Origin: Paenibacillus castaneae | Lineage (GTDB): Bacteria; Bacillota; Bacilli; Paenibacillales; Paenibacillaceae | DNA length: 64,000 nt | Reading direction: 5' to 3' | NCBI RefSeq assembly: GCF_002884445.1 | Contig: NZ_KZ614144.1 | Location: 1,344,202 to 1,408,201 of the forward strand | In this document: positions 55,140-63,885 of the stretch, piece after piece | How the letters are laid out: each line of letters begins with the position of its first letter | How positions within the stretch are numbered: position 1 is the stretch's first letter | Position numbers and translations under genes: made by a program | The notes under the pieces: generated by a model | Databases searched by the model: none | Seen by the model: the letters and a program-made list of their open reading frames with translations, nothing else | Told to the model about the DNA's origin: nothing

Positions 55140-56636
55140 ATGAGCTATGTTATTGGCGTAGATTTAGGTACAAGCGCAGTAAAAGTGCTGCTTGTTGACC
55201 GTGAAGGAACGGTAGCTGCAGAAGCATCTCGCAGCTACCCGCTGTTCCACGAGCATTCAGGCTGGAGTGAGCAAAGATCTGATGATTGGGTAGACGCAAC
55301 AATTGAAGCACTGCACGAGCTTACAGCTGAATCTGGCATTGCTTCTGACACGATTGAAGGCATTAGCTTCTCCGGACAAATGCACGGACTTGTGCTGCTC
55401 GATGGCGAAGGAAACCCGGTCCGCAACGCTATACTATGGAATGACACACGCACAACAGAGCAATGTCGTGAAATAGAACGGACGCTTGGCGACAAGCTGC
55501 TCACTGTTACCCGCAACCCTGCTTTGGAAGGCTTCACCCTTCCTAAGATTTTATGGGTGCGTAAGCATGAGCCGGAAACGTTTGCGAAAGCCAAGCTATT
55601 CCTTCTTCCAAAGGATTATCTCCGCTACCGTCTAACAGGCGAGCTGCACATGGATTACTCCGATGCTGCTGGCACGCTGCTGCTCGATGTAGCAGGCAAA
55701 GAATGGAGCAGCGAAGTGCTCGAAGCTTTCGGTCTTCCAGCCAGCTTCTGTCCGCCGCTTGTGGAATCGCATGAGCTTGTAGGCACTCTATTGCCTCAGC
55801 TTGCAGAGCGTTCGGGGCTGACTGCGAATACGAAGGTATTCGCAGGTGGAGCCGATAATGCTTGCGGCGCGATCGGCTCGGGCATATTGTCCGAAGGCTT
55901 GACGCTTTGCAGCATCGGCACGTCCGGTGTCATTCTATCCTATGAGAATGATAAGGATAAGGATTTCGCCGGCAAGGTTCATTTCTTTAACCATGGTAAA
56001 GAAAATTCCTTCTACGCAATGGGTGTTACGCTTGCAGCAGGCTACAGCCTTAGCTGGTTCAAGAAAACATTTGCGCCAAATGAATCTTTTGACGAGCTTC
56101 TGAACGGCGTAGGGGATATCAAGCCGGGAGCAAGCGGACTAATATTTACGCCATACCTCGTTGGCGAACGTACACCACATGCAGATCCTAATATTCGCGC
56201 AAGCTTTATTGGCGTGGACGGATCTCATGAGCGTATACATTTTGCACGTGCGGTTATGGAAGGCATCACCTTCTCGCTGAATGAGTCGGTAGATATGTTC
56301 CGCCAAGCTGGCAAAACAGTCGATACTGTTATTTCGATTGGCGGAGGCGCGCAAAATCCGGTCTGGCTGCAAATGCAGGCTGATATTTTTGGAGCTAAGG
56401 TCGTAGCGCTTGAGAATGAGCAAGGTCCAGGCCTAGGTGCAGCTATGCTTGCAGCTTATGGATCAGGCTGGTTTGACAGCTTGGAGTCCTGCGCACATAA
56501 ATTCGTTAAGCATGCAGACTCGTATTCACCGCAGCCTGAGGCGGTTGCTGCGTATGAGGGCATTTTCAAAGTGTATCAACAGGTGTATGAACAAACTCGC
56601 AGCATGAATGAGGCACTCGTTCCTTATCGTGCATAA
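55140..56636 (+). CDS. xylB: Xylulokinase
   Basis: A 498-residue FGGY kinase that phosphorylates D-xylulose to xylulose 5-phosphate for the pentose phosphate pathway. It shows IGVDLGTSAVKVLLVD at the N-terminus, SFSGQMHGLVLLD with ILWNDTRT, FAGGADNACGAIGSG and the FGGY-type ISIGGGAQNPVWLQMQADIF near the C-terminus. It lies 20 bp after xylA with GGGAGGAC ahead. A strong terminator follows the operon. No xylose transporter is adjacent. Confidence 0.97.
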   Translation: MSYVIGVDLGTSAVKVLLVDREGTVAAEASRSYPLFHEHSGWSEQRSDDWVDATIEALHELTAESGIASDTIEGISFSGQMHGLVLLDGEGNPVRNAILWNDTRTTEQCREIERTLGDKLLTVTRNPALEGFTLPKILWVRKHEPETFAKAKLFLLPKDYLRYRLTGELHMDYSDAAGTLLLDVAGKEWSSEVLEAFGLPASFCPPLVESHELVGTLLPQLAERSGLTANTKVFAGGADNACGAIGSGILSEGLTLCSIGTSGVILSYENDKDKDFAGKVHFFNHGKENSFYAMGVTLAAGYSLSWFKKTFAPNESFDELLNGVGDIKPGASGLIFTPYLVGERTPHADPNIRASFIGVDGSHERIHFARAVMEGITFSLNESVDMFRQAGKTVDTVISIGGGAQNPVWLQMQADIFGAKVVALENEQGPGLGAAMLAAYGSGWFDSLESCAHKFVKHADSYSPQPEAVAAYEGIFKVYQQVYEQTRSMNEALVPYRA

Positions 56637-56648
56637 ATAGATCAATTG

Positions 56649-56685
56649 AAAACTGTCATCCTTGCATAAGGATGACAGTTTTTTG
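56649..56685 (+). terminator. Terminator of the xylAB operon
   Basis: AAAACTGTCATCCTT pairs with AAGGATGACAGTTTT around a 4-base loop, then TTTG. Confidence 0.92.
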
Positions 56686-56795
56686 CTTTTACAGTACCGC
56701 TCATGATTAGAAGCAGCAGCTGTATTTGAAATTTTTTATGATGATTTTCGGCAAAAGTGGCATGCTATAGAAAAAGCATGAGAGGATGATTGGAT

Positions 56796-57206
56796 TTGTC
56801 TTATAATTCCGCGCTATTATTTGATTTCAATGATGCCGAGAGCGCAGCGCTTGCTTGTGAGACGCTGAAGGAACTTGGGTATGACACCGTGCTTCATGAC
56901 GGGAGCCGCATGCATGTGCATTTGGAAGGAAGTGACCTGACATCTGCACTTGAAATCGCGCAATCTCATGGGGGGCAGCTTGTCGAGCAAGCTCAGATTG
57001 ATTCGGAGACAATAACAGATAGCGCCTACTCTTTGGATGTTATCCCCATACCCGCTCATATCGTAAATGAGGATTGGTCAAGTGAATTTGCAGAGTCGGA
57101 GCAGCCTGAGGGACTGCATAATCGTGATGACGATTTCGTTTACAACGATGACATTTTTGCTGGACCGGAAACAATCGATTACTTATCTGCTGATGTAAAG
57201 ATATAG
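56796..57206 (+). CDS. Small acidic protein, unrecognised
   Basis: A 136-residue protein. The N-terminal 60 residues look like a small alpha/beta fold (NSALLFDFNDAESAALACET, then LGYDTVLHDGSRMHVHLEGS), recalling ACT- or ferredoxin-like folds; this is inference. The C-terminal half is very acidic (EDWSSEFAESEQPEGLHNRD). TTG 56796 (MSYNSALL) gives better spacing to GAGAGG than TTG 56790; both are possible. It is a single gene between two terminators. The family is not recognised. Confidence 0.6.
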   Translation: MSYNSALLFDFNDAESAALACETLKELGYDTVLHDGSRMHVHLEGSDLTSALEIAQSHGGQLVEQAQIDSETITDSAYSLDVIPIPAHIVNEDWSSEFAESEQPEGLHNRDDDFVYNDDIFAGPETIDYLSADVKI

Positions 57207-57262
57207 AATAAACAAGAGGCTGCGCCTAAGTGTAAACTTAAGTGGCAGCCTCTCGTTTATTT
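57207..57262. terminator. Bidirectional terminator between convergent genes
   Basis: AATAAAC and AAGAGGCTGC pair with GCAGCCTCT and GTTTATT. It overlaps the stop of the minus-strand flavoprotein gene. Confidence 0.8.
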
Positions 57263-58513
57263 AAGTACAGCGTTAGTTCCAGCTGTATATCCGGTTGAGA
57301 AAGCAGCGGTTATATTATATCCGCCAGTGTAGCCGTGAATATCGAGAATCTCTCCGCAGAAGTACAAGCCTCCCATCAGCTTCGATTCCATCGTCTTCGG
57401 ATTAATTTCTTTTAAATTAATGCCACCGCCTGTTACGAACGCGTCCTCAATAGACAAGGTGCCATACACTCTAATAGGAAAATGCTTAATCAGCTTGGAT
57501 AAGCCTAACCAATCCTGCTTTGGAATATGATCATAGGTTAGCGTATCAGGGAGTCTGGCTTTTTGAAGAAGGATCGGTATCATTTTCTCTGGCAAACATG
57601 CCTTAAGCACATTTTTGATTACTTTCTTTGATTCCTGCTCGGCGAGCTTTAATGTCTGGCTATAGCACTCGTCCTGAGTCAGATCAGGCATAAGATCAAC
57701 CGCTACCTCAATGTTGCCTGTCCCATACTGCTTTAATGCTTTCACAACAAATTGGCTGCATCTTAATGCAATAGGACCGGATAGACCGAAGTGGGTAAAG
57801 ATCATATCGCCTCGGTGATCGATCAGTTTCTTCCCCTTAGGATTCCAGACAGAGAGTGTAACGTCTCTCAAAGATAAACCCTGCAGCTCTTTGCTCGTAA
57901 TAAACGGCTCATTCGATGTTAAGGGAACCTCAGTCGGAAAGAGCTCTGTTATGGAATGACCGGCTTTCTCCGCCCACGCATAGCCATCACCGGTTGAGCC
58001 CGTTTGCGGTACGGATTTGCCACCGGATGCTACGATGACGCTCTTGCTGTAAATCGTCTCGCCTGATTTTAAACGAACACCGGTCACATTTCCGTTTCCA
58101 TACATGATATGATCAACAGGAGCATTCAAATTAATTTTAACCCCTTGTTTGACGATCTGATTAATGAGCGTGTCGACTACCGTTTTTGCTTTATCCGAAA
58201 CGGGGAACATTCGGCCATTATCTTCTTCTTTAAGGGCTATTCCTAAATTCTCGAAGAAGGAAATAATGTCCTTGTTATTGAAATTAGAAAAGGTGCTGTG
58301 CAGAAAGCGACCATTGCCGGGAATATGCTTGATCAGCTCATCCAAATCTTTATTATTGGTCACATTGCATCGGCCTCCGCCGGAGATGCCCAGCTTTCGT
58401 CCCAATTTATTTCCCTTGTCGAGCAAGAGTACGCTAGCGCCCTGCTTGCTTGCGGCTATACTGGCCATTAATCCAGCTGATCCTCCGCCAATTACTATTG
58501 CATCATATTGCAT
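57257..58513 (-). CDS. FAD-dependent oxidoreductase, HI0933/YhiN family
   Basis: A 418-residue flavoprotein. The FAD-binding GxGxxG is in [34 protein letters not shown] is the hallmark of the family, and [19 protein letters not shown] closes the FAD site. ATG 58513 is preceded by AGGTGG; the longer GTG start at 58522 lies in that site. The substrate is unknown for this family. It is divergent from the hydrolase gene by 61 bp. Confidence 0.92.
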   Translation of the reverse strand: MQYDAIVIGGGSAGLMASIAASKQGASVLLLDKGNKLGRKLGISGGGRCNVTNNKDLDELIKHIPGNGRFLHSTFSNFNNKDIISFFENLGIALKEEDNGRMFPVSDKAKTVVDTLINQIVKQGVKINLNAPVDHIMYGNGNVTGVRLKSGETIYSKSVIVASGGKSVPQTGSTGDGYAWAEKAGHSITELFPTEVPLTSNEPFITSKELQGLSLRDVTLSVWNPKGKKLIDHRGDMIFTHFGLSGPIALRCSQFVVKALKQYGTGNIEVAVDLMPDLTQDECYSQTLKLAEQESKKVIKNVLKACLPEKMIPILLQKARLPDTLTYDHIPKQDWLGLSKLIKHFPIRVYGTLSIEDAFVTGGGINLKEINPKTMESKLMGGLYFCGEILDIHGYTGGYNITAAFSTGYTAGTNAVLK

Positions 58514-58574
58514 TCTTTCCACCTGCTATTTTATTAGTAATATTATAATAACACAAAAGAAAGGTGGCAGTCTT

Positions 58575-59411
58575 ATGGAGCGCTTAGAATGGCAATTAGC
58601 AGGCGTACAGGAAACAAATTTGTTCGTTCGAGAATGGATGCCGGAAGAGGAGAAAGCCAAAGCTGTAGTTTGCCTTGTTCATGGGATGGGAGAGCATGGA
58701 GACCGCTATAGCCACGTCGCGACTCATCTGACAGCTGCTGGCTTCGCTGTTATTGCGCTTGATCAGCATGGACATGGACGCTCCCCAGGCAAGCGCGGCC
58801 ACCTTTTGTCTCTCAGCGCTGCAATAAACGATGTCGCCTTATTAATAGAGGAATCGAGAAGAAAGTATGCTGGTATTCCTATTTTTCTATATGGACACAG
58901 CATGGGCGGTAATGTAGCGATAAACTGTGCGCTGCGACTTAAGCCGCCTATTGCAGGTCTCGTTCTTACGAGCCCGTGGCTGAGGCTCGCTTTTAAGCCG
59001 CATCCAGCAGTAGAATGGTTTGGCCGAAGGCTGGCAGGCATCGTTCCTACGCTGCAGCAATCGACGGGATTGCTTCCGGGCGATTTATTTCGTCCCGGTT
59101 ATTTTGAGGCCGCGCCTATTGTTGGTGACCCTCTATGCCATACAAGGATAACGCTTCATACCTTTAGTGAAATAAGCAACGGCGGCGAGTGGGCTCTTGC
59201 TCATGCGGATACGCTGCACGTACCGATGCTGCTTATGCACGGCTCTGCAGATCGCATTACTTCTTTCGAAGCGAGTGCAAGATTAGCCGAAATGCTTGGC
59301 AAGAAGTGTGATTGGATATGCAGGGAGGGCGGCATGCATGAGCTTCATAATGATCTGGAGGCTGAGCAAAGTATAAAGGAAATAATAATATGGTTGGAAA
59401 GGCAATTGTAA
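58575..59411 (+). CDS. Alpha/beta hydrolase, monoacylglycerol-lipase-like
   Basis: A 278-residue serine hydrolase. HGMGEHGDRYSHVA is near the N-terminus with the oxyanion region, the nucleophile elbow is GHSMGGN (Ser about 108), the acid Asp is in LLMHGSADRITS and the His is in EGGMHELHND, all as in lysophospholipase or monoacylglycerol-lipase proteins. ATG 58575 follows AAAGGTGG; the frame extends far upstream, opposite the flavoprotein gene, but that part is not coding. There is no signal peptide, so it acts in the cytoplasm on a lipid or ester. Confidence 0.9.
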   Translation: MERLEWQLAGVQETNLFVREWMPEEEKAKAVVCLVHGMGEHGDRYSHVATHLTAAGFAVIALDQHGHGRSPGKRGHLLSLSAAINDVALLIEESRRKYAGIPIFLYGHSMGGNVAINCALRLKPPIAGLVLTSPWLRLAFKPHPAVEWFGRRLAGIVPTLQQSTGLLPGDLFRPGYFEAAPIVGDPLCHTRITLHTFSEISNGGEWALAHADTLHVPMLLMHGSADRITSFEASARLAEMLGKKCDWICREGGMHELHNDLEAEQSIKEIIIWLERQL

Positions 59412-59539
59412 AAAAAGGTAGTTTATGTTTTAATCGGAGTAACGGAGTATGGGAATGATAGTATCACTCCTACATATTACAAATAATGTAAAATATGCTA
59501 CTTAGCAATCGGAATGCGATTAGGGGGAACTGATCGTCC

Positions 59540-61198
59540 GTGTTAAAGGATCTGCTATTGCAATTCATAGTATCTTTGCTACCGGTCTTCGCCTTCCAAA
59601 TATGGAATAATAAAGAGCTCAATTGGAAGAGAATGCCCGTTTTTCTGGGTGTTTTTTGCGGAGCTTCCATGTTGCTGTGCATGCTCACAGAGCCGAATTT
59701 CCTTGGGTGTCAATTGGACTTTCATTTGATTCCTTATATGATAGGCTCTTTATATGGGGGATGGCCTGCGTTAGCGTTATTAACGCTTATCTGTGTCATC
59801 GTACAATACCCAACGCTGGACAATTTTCAAGAACTAGCCAGCTTTATTTTGTTCACTGCAGGTTTTGTCATGCTTATGTCCATTTCTTATCGGCCGTTTC
59901 ATCAATTGAGCGCTCTTCGCAAAGAGCGTAACGGGCTTTTGTTGATGTCAGTATTGATGCTGTATTTGGTTATTACGCTAACCGGTTCTGTCATGGAATG
60001 GACGTTTGATTTGGTTCTCGAAGTCGTACTCACCGTTTCAGCAACATTGTTAGCAACCTGGCTATCTATATTTATTATTGAAAGTGTGAAAGAAAAGCAA
60101 TTGCTCCATGAAGAAGTAACTCGCTTATCAGTGAATTATCGAAATGAGGTCGAGAAGCTTCAGCAGTTTATAGATGTGACATCATTTGCAGTCATTGTTG
60201 TTGACTGTGAAGGCCGAATAACGCACTATAACGAAATGGCATTAAAGCTTCTACATATACGTATAGAGCTTACGGAATCTGGAAATCTGCTAGGTACATA
60301 CTATTCTAAAGCGTTTCAACCAGGTCAAGGCGATTTATTTGTTAATATGATTAGTCAAGCTTTGAATGGCACTAGAGCCACGTTAGTACCATTTGTAAGC
60401 GGTGACAAAATGCTGTTAAAAACAACCTTCTCTCTTCGTAGCCTCCTCAATAATGAAGCAGAAGGTGCGGCTCTCATGGTGCAGGACGTCACAGAGCTGA
60501 GCCAATTGAGGAATGAAGTGGGTCGAATGGAGAGGCTTAGCCTTGTGGGGCAGATGGCGGCCAGCATCACACATGAGATACGTAATCCACTAGCAGTCAT
60601 ACGCGGCTTTGTCCAGCTCATTCAGGAGCGAAGCCCAGCTAGTCAGCGTGAATATTTCCAAATTGTTATGGAAGAGCTTGATCGAGCGAATATGATCATA
60701 AGCGATTTTTTATCTCTTGCTCAGAACAGAGCGTTAACGATGGAGCTCTCCTCCTTGAACGACATTTTGAACGAGCTGCTGCCTCTATTGAATGCTGATG
60801 CTAATTTGCGCGGGCAAACCATTGATACGAGCTTATGTGAAGACATGCCGCTTATTATGCTGAATGATCGAGAGATTAAGCAGATGTTCCTTAATATTGC
60901 ACGTAATGGAATGGAAGCGATGGATGATCATGGCGTCTTGCAAATTAGTACGCATTACTGGAATGATAGAATTGAGCTGCGGATAGCAGACAATGGGGAA
61001 GGCATCGCTCAGGATAAAATGGTGCATCTATTTGAACCGTTTTTTACTACGAAGACGCGGGGAACCGGACTTGGACTGCCGCTTTGCTTAAGCATAGTGG
61101 AGCGTCATAACGGAAAAATTGATGTAAACTCCATAGAAGGCGAGGGAACGACCTTCATTGTTACCTTCTATTTGCAGCAGGAGGAAAAGGCAGTTTAA
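59540..61198 (+). CDS. Multi-TM PAS sensor histidine kinase, KinB-like
   Basis: A 552-residue kinase. Several membrane spans (about 1-185, 5TM-5TMR_LYT-like, with FLGCQLDFHLIPYMIGSLYG) are followed by a PAS domain (about 205-310). The HisKA domain has ASITHEIRNPLAVIRGF (His about 345). The ATPase domain has the N box FLNIARNGMEAMD, the G1 box IADNGEGI and TTKTRGTGLGLPL. It resembles KinB-type sporulation kinases that feed Spo0F/Spo0A, and no response regulator is adjacent, as expected for those. It starts with GTG behind TAGGGGG. Confidence 0.9.
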   Translation: MLKDLLLQFIVSLLPVFAFQIWNNKELNWKRMPVFLGVFCGASMLLCMLTEPNFLGCQLDFHLIPYMIGSLYGGWPALALLTLICVIVQYPTLDNFQELASFILFTAGFVMLMSISYRPFHQLSALRKERNGLLLMSVLMLYLVITLTGSVMEWTFDLVLEVVLTVSATLLATWLSIFIIESVKEKQLLHEEVTRLSVNYRNEVEKLQQFIDVTSFAVIVVDCEGRITHYNEMALKLLHIRIELTESGNLLGTYYSKAFQPGQGDLFVNMISQALNGTRATLVPFVSGDKMLLKTTFSLRSLLNNEAEGAALMVQDVTELSQLRNEVGRMERLSLVGQMAASITHEIRNPLAVIRGFVQLIQERSPASQREYFQIVMEELDRANMIISDFLSLAQNRALTMELSSLNDILNELLPLLNADANLRGQTIDTSLCEDMPLIMLNDREIKQMFLNIARNGMEAMDDHGVLQISTHYWNDRIELRIADNGEGIAQDKMVHLFEPFFTTKTRGTGLGLPLCLSIVERHNGKIDVNSIEGEGTTFIVTFYLQQEEKAV

Positions 61199-61213
61199 CA
61201 AAATAATTTCAAG

Positions 61214-61250
61214 CAAAGGGCGATCCTTCACGGATAGCCCTTTGTTATTG
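61214..61250 (+). terminator. Terminator after the sensor kinase
   Basis: CAAAGGGC and ATCC pair with GGAT and GCCCTTTG, followed by TTATTG. Confidence 0.75.
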
Positions 61251-61356
61251 TGAGCATGAGAACATAAAGAAAATCGTCTTGGAGCATACTACATTGGGCG
61301 CATACGAAATAAGAAATTAGTTTATTTCAATTGTAAATAGGAAGGAGGCGTATGTT

Positions 61357-61503
61357 TTGACACAATATGATGAGGAAAAGGGACGTTCGGCTGAGCAAGC
61401 ACAGCAAGCTTCAAGAAATGCTGATGCGGCGCAAAAAGGAAAAAAGCCTGAATCCGACGGCTTTGACAAAAAGCTTGACGGACCCAACCGTCCGTCTACA
61501 TAG
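61357..61503 (+). CDS. 48-residue charged small protein
   Basis: A short gene with a strong GGAAGGAGG site and a TTG start. The product (MTQYDEEKGRSAEQAQQASR through DGFDKKLDGPNRPST) is hydrophilic and rich in Gln, Lys and Ala, resembling small acid-soluble or general stress-type peptides; no family is assigned. It lies 15 bp before the DUF3905-like gene and is probably co-transcribed with it. The two may both be late sporulation genes (inference). Confidence 0.65.
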   Translation: MTQYDEEKGRSAEQAQQASRNADAAQKGKKPESDGFDKKLDGPNRPST

Positions 61504-61518
61504 CACGGGGGTGATTGT

Positions 61519-61920
61519 TTGACCAAACAGGACAAAGAGCAGCTTGAGAAGCAAGTTTACATTAATCCAGACCTCGATCCGTATGAAATTGAATTTTTAC
61601 CACAATTTCTTGATGGCCGTGGAAAACGTGAGCCGTTCATTAACGAATACGGCGTTGTTATTGGCGACCATGATTATGAATCCCCAGACTCTCCACTATC
61701 ACAGTGGAGCGTCGATACAGACCCTGCTGTCATGGCAGGAGATCAGTGGGTTCATCCGTTCAAAGATATCGGATTTCAGACAGCTGAGAATAGGGATATT
61801 TTTGAACGAGGGATCGTACCGCAATCCGGTATATTTATGCATCCAGACAAAAATTCGGCCTATAAAGCAGGAAAGCCTGATGCTGCAAACAAATTTATTG
61901 AAAAAGAGCAACCGGAGTGA
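61519..61920 (+). CDS. DUF3905-like protein
   Basis: A 133-residue hydrophilic protein. It contains GDHDYESPDSPLSQWSVDTD, DQWVHPFKDIGFQTAENRDI and GIFMHPDKNSAYK, which I recognise as the DUF3905 pattern found in spore formers. Function is unknown. It starts with TTG behind ACGGGGGTG and follows the 48-residue protein by 15 bp. A terminator overlaps its stop. Confidence 0.75.
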   Translation: MTKQDKEQLEKQVYINPDLDPYEIEFLPQFLDGRGKREPFINEYGVVIGDHDYESPDSPLSQWSVDTDPAVMAGDQWVHPFKDIGFQTAENRDIFERGIVPQSGIFMHPDKNSAYKAGKPDAANKFIEKEQPE

Positions 61921-61945
61921 ACACGCTCCGGTTGCTTTATTTTGA
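61907..61945 (+). terminator. Terminator after the DUF3905-like gene
   Basis: AGCAACCGGAG pairs with CTCCGGTTGCT around an 8-base loop, then TTATTTTG. Confidence 0.9.
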
Positions 61946-61998
61946 TTACGGACGGTATAATAGTAGCTAAACTAAAGTAATTAAAGGAGTGTGTTTCG

Positions 61999-62433
61999 AT
62001 GTCGATGTCATTCGAACGATACATGTTAGATATGGTTCAGCCTATGCGTGATGATCTTACTCGCATTGGTATTCAGGAGCTTCGCACGCCTGAGGAAGTA
62101 GAAGAAAGCTTGCCGAACGCAAAGGGTACGGCACTAGTTGTTATTAACTCCGTTTGCGGATGTGCTGCAGGCCAATGCCGCCCAGGAGTTGCTGAGGCGC
62201 TCCAGCATGATATTACACCTGATCATTTATACACTGTTTTTGCTGGACAGGATAAAGAAGCGACAGCGAAAGCGCGCGAATATTTCGCTCCATACCCGCC
62301 TTCTTCCCCTTCCATCGCGCTGATGAAGGACGGAGAGCTCGTATACTTTATTGAGCGCCACCAAATCGAAAACCGCTCTGCAGCGGACATTTCAGCTGAT
62401 TTGTCTGATGCTTTCGATCGGTTTTGCCGCTAA
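61999..62433 (+). CDS. Bacilliredoxin, BrxA/BrxB family
   Basis: A 144-residue thioredoxin-fold protein. The active-site CGC is at about 53-55 in NSVCGCAAGQCRPGV, the defining motif of YphP/YqiW proteins. These remove bacillithiol from S-bacillithiolated proteins after oxidative stress. AAAGGAGTG lies 9 bases before the ATG. nadE follows 14 bp after its stop. Confidence 0.94.
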   Translation: MSMSFERYMLDMVQPMRDDLTRIGIQELRTPEEVEESLPNAKGTALVVINSVCGCAAGQCRPGVAEALQHDITPDHLYTVFAGQDKEATAKAREYFAPYPPSSPSIALMKDGELVYFIERHQIENRSAADISADLSDAFDRFCR

Positions 62434-62447
62434 TAAAGGACTTTGTT

Positions 62448-63257
62448 ATGAGCCTACAACAAGAAATTATTGAACGGCTTGGCGTGAAGCCGACGATTGA
62501 CCCCGATACAGAAATTCGCAAGCGGGTAGATTTCTTAAAGCAATATATTAAGCAATCGGGTACAACGGGGCTGCTTATTGCAATTAGCGGCGGCATCGAT
62601 AGTGCGGTAGCAGCCGGACTTTGCAAGCGTGCAACGGATGAGCTCAGTGCTGAGACAGGCCGCGAATATATGACCCTTGGCGTGTTCCAGCCGTATGGCG
62701 AACAGTCTGACATTGCGGACAGCTACGCAGTAGCGGAAGCATTTGATCTGAAGCACCGCGCCGAGACGAATATTTCTGAAGCCGTGGATGAAATTGCGCT
62801 AGAGGTTGAGCATAGTTTTAAATCATTAGGTATGCCGCGTCATTTGAGCCGCGGCGGCAAAGGCAATGTAAAGGCAAGAACGCGTATGGTAATGCAATAT
62901 GCGCTCGCATTTGACCTTAACCTGCTTGTTGTGGGCACAGATCATGCTTCTGAATCGATTACTGGCTTTTATACGAAGTGGGGCGACGGTGCGGTGGATC
63001 TTACTCCGCTCAGCACGCTTAATAAGCGTCAGGTTCGCCAGCTAGCCTCACATATCGGCGTTCCGCAGAGCGTGCTCGACAAAGCGCCTACTGCCGGTCT
63101 ATGGGATGGCCAAACCGATGAGAATGAGCTTGGCATCACCTATGGTGATAATAGCGACTATCTCGAAGGCAAGACGATTAACGATGAAGCACGAGAGAAG
63201 CTGGAAAAACAATATTTGAAAACCGAACACAAGCGCTCCTTGATCCCAGGAATTTAA
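62448..63257 (+). CDS. nadE: NH3-dependent NAD+ synthetase
   Basis: A 269-residue ATP-pyrophosphatase that amidates nicotinate adenine dinucleotide using ammonia. The PP-loop SGGIDSAVAAGL is at about 46-57. RTRMVMQYALAFDLNLLVVGTDHASE, GFYTKWGDGAVDLTPLSTLNKRQVR and APTAGLWDGQTDENELGITY are family hallmarks. It has no glutaminase domain. ATG 62448 has AAAGGA ahead. It lies 14 bp after bacilliredoxin and probably shares its promoter. It ends before a terminator. Confidence 0.96.
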   Translation: MSLQQEIIERLGVKPTIDPDTEIRKRVDFLKQYIKQSGTTGLLIAISGGIDSAVAAGLCKRATDELSAETGREYMTLGVFQPYGEQSDIADSYAVAEAFDLKHRAETNISEAVDEIALEVEHSFKSLGMPRHLSRGGKGNVKARTRMVMQYALAFDLNLLVVGTDHASESITGFYTKWGDGAVDLTPLSTLNKRQVRQLASHIGVPQSVLDKAPTAGLWDGQTDENELGITYGDNSDYLEGKTINDEAREKLEKQYLKTEHKRSLIPGI

Positions 63258-63278
63258 TGCTGGTGGGAGGAGTTAATT

Positions 63279-63330
63279 GGGACTGTCCTGTTAGACCGAG
63301 CAATCGGCATCGGATAGTCCCTTTATTTTG
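63279..63330 (+). terminator. Terminator after nadE
   Basis: GGGACTGTCC pairs with GGATAGTCCC, with an inner CCGA/TCGG stem, then TTTATTTTG. Confidence 0.8.
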
Positions 63331-63428
63331 TGGTCAGTTGGTGAGCGATTACTATATTAAGAAGATTAAAGATGGAGTTCTCATCATAGAGCAGATCTAT
63401 GCTAGTTTAATATAAAGGGGCGATAAAT

Positions 63429-63884
63429 GTGAAACCAATCAGAAACTCTGCGAAAGCAGTCATCATAGCGGATAATCATATTCTTTTGACGAAAAATTTA
63501 GATTCAGACGGCTATTTTTATTTATATCCCGGCGGCGGTCAAGAGAAAGGCGAGGAGCTTAAGGACGCGGTCATTCGGGAATGTTTAGAGGAAACAGGCT
63601 GCCAAGTAAGCGTAAAGGATTTACTGTTTATTCGAGAGTATATTGGTCAAAATCATGAATTTGCAAAATGGGACAGCGACATTCATCAAGTGGAATTTTA
63701 TTTCGAATGTGTTATGGAAACGCAGAACGCTTCCTTCGCCGGCGATAATCCTGATGCAGACCAAGTAGGTGTGGAATGGATTGCACTTAATCAGTTGGAT
63801 GAGATTCGAGTTTACCCAAAAGGGCTTACCAAGCACATGCAAAATAACTTGAAAAAGCCGTGTTATATAGGAGACTCGAATTAG
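63429..63884 (+). CDS. Nudix hydrolase
   Basis: A 151-residue Nudix protein. The Nudix box is GGGQEKGEELKDAVIRECLEETG (positions about 36-58), fitting Gx5Ex7REUxEExGU, where the Glu residues bind the metal. It hydrolyses a nucleoside diphosphate linked to another moiety; the exact substrate cannot be told. It starts with GTG behind AAAGGGGC. The next gene starts 1 bp after its stop, so the two are co-transcribed. Confidence 0.92.
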   Translation: MKPIRNSAKAVIIADNHILLTKNLDSDGYFYLYPGGGQEKGEELKDAVIRECLEETGCQVSVKDLLFIREYIGQNHEFAKWDSDIHQVEFYFECVMETQNASFAGDNPDADQVGVEWIALNQLDEIRVYPKGLTKHMQNNLKKPCYIGDSN

Positions 63885-63885
63885 T

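Noticed and set aside
58164..58574. N-terminal extension of the lipase-like hydrolase
   Set aside because: This part lies opposite the flavoprotein gene and has no start signal; ATG 58575 has a good site and matches family length.
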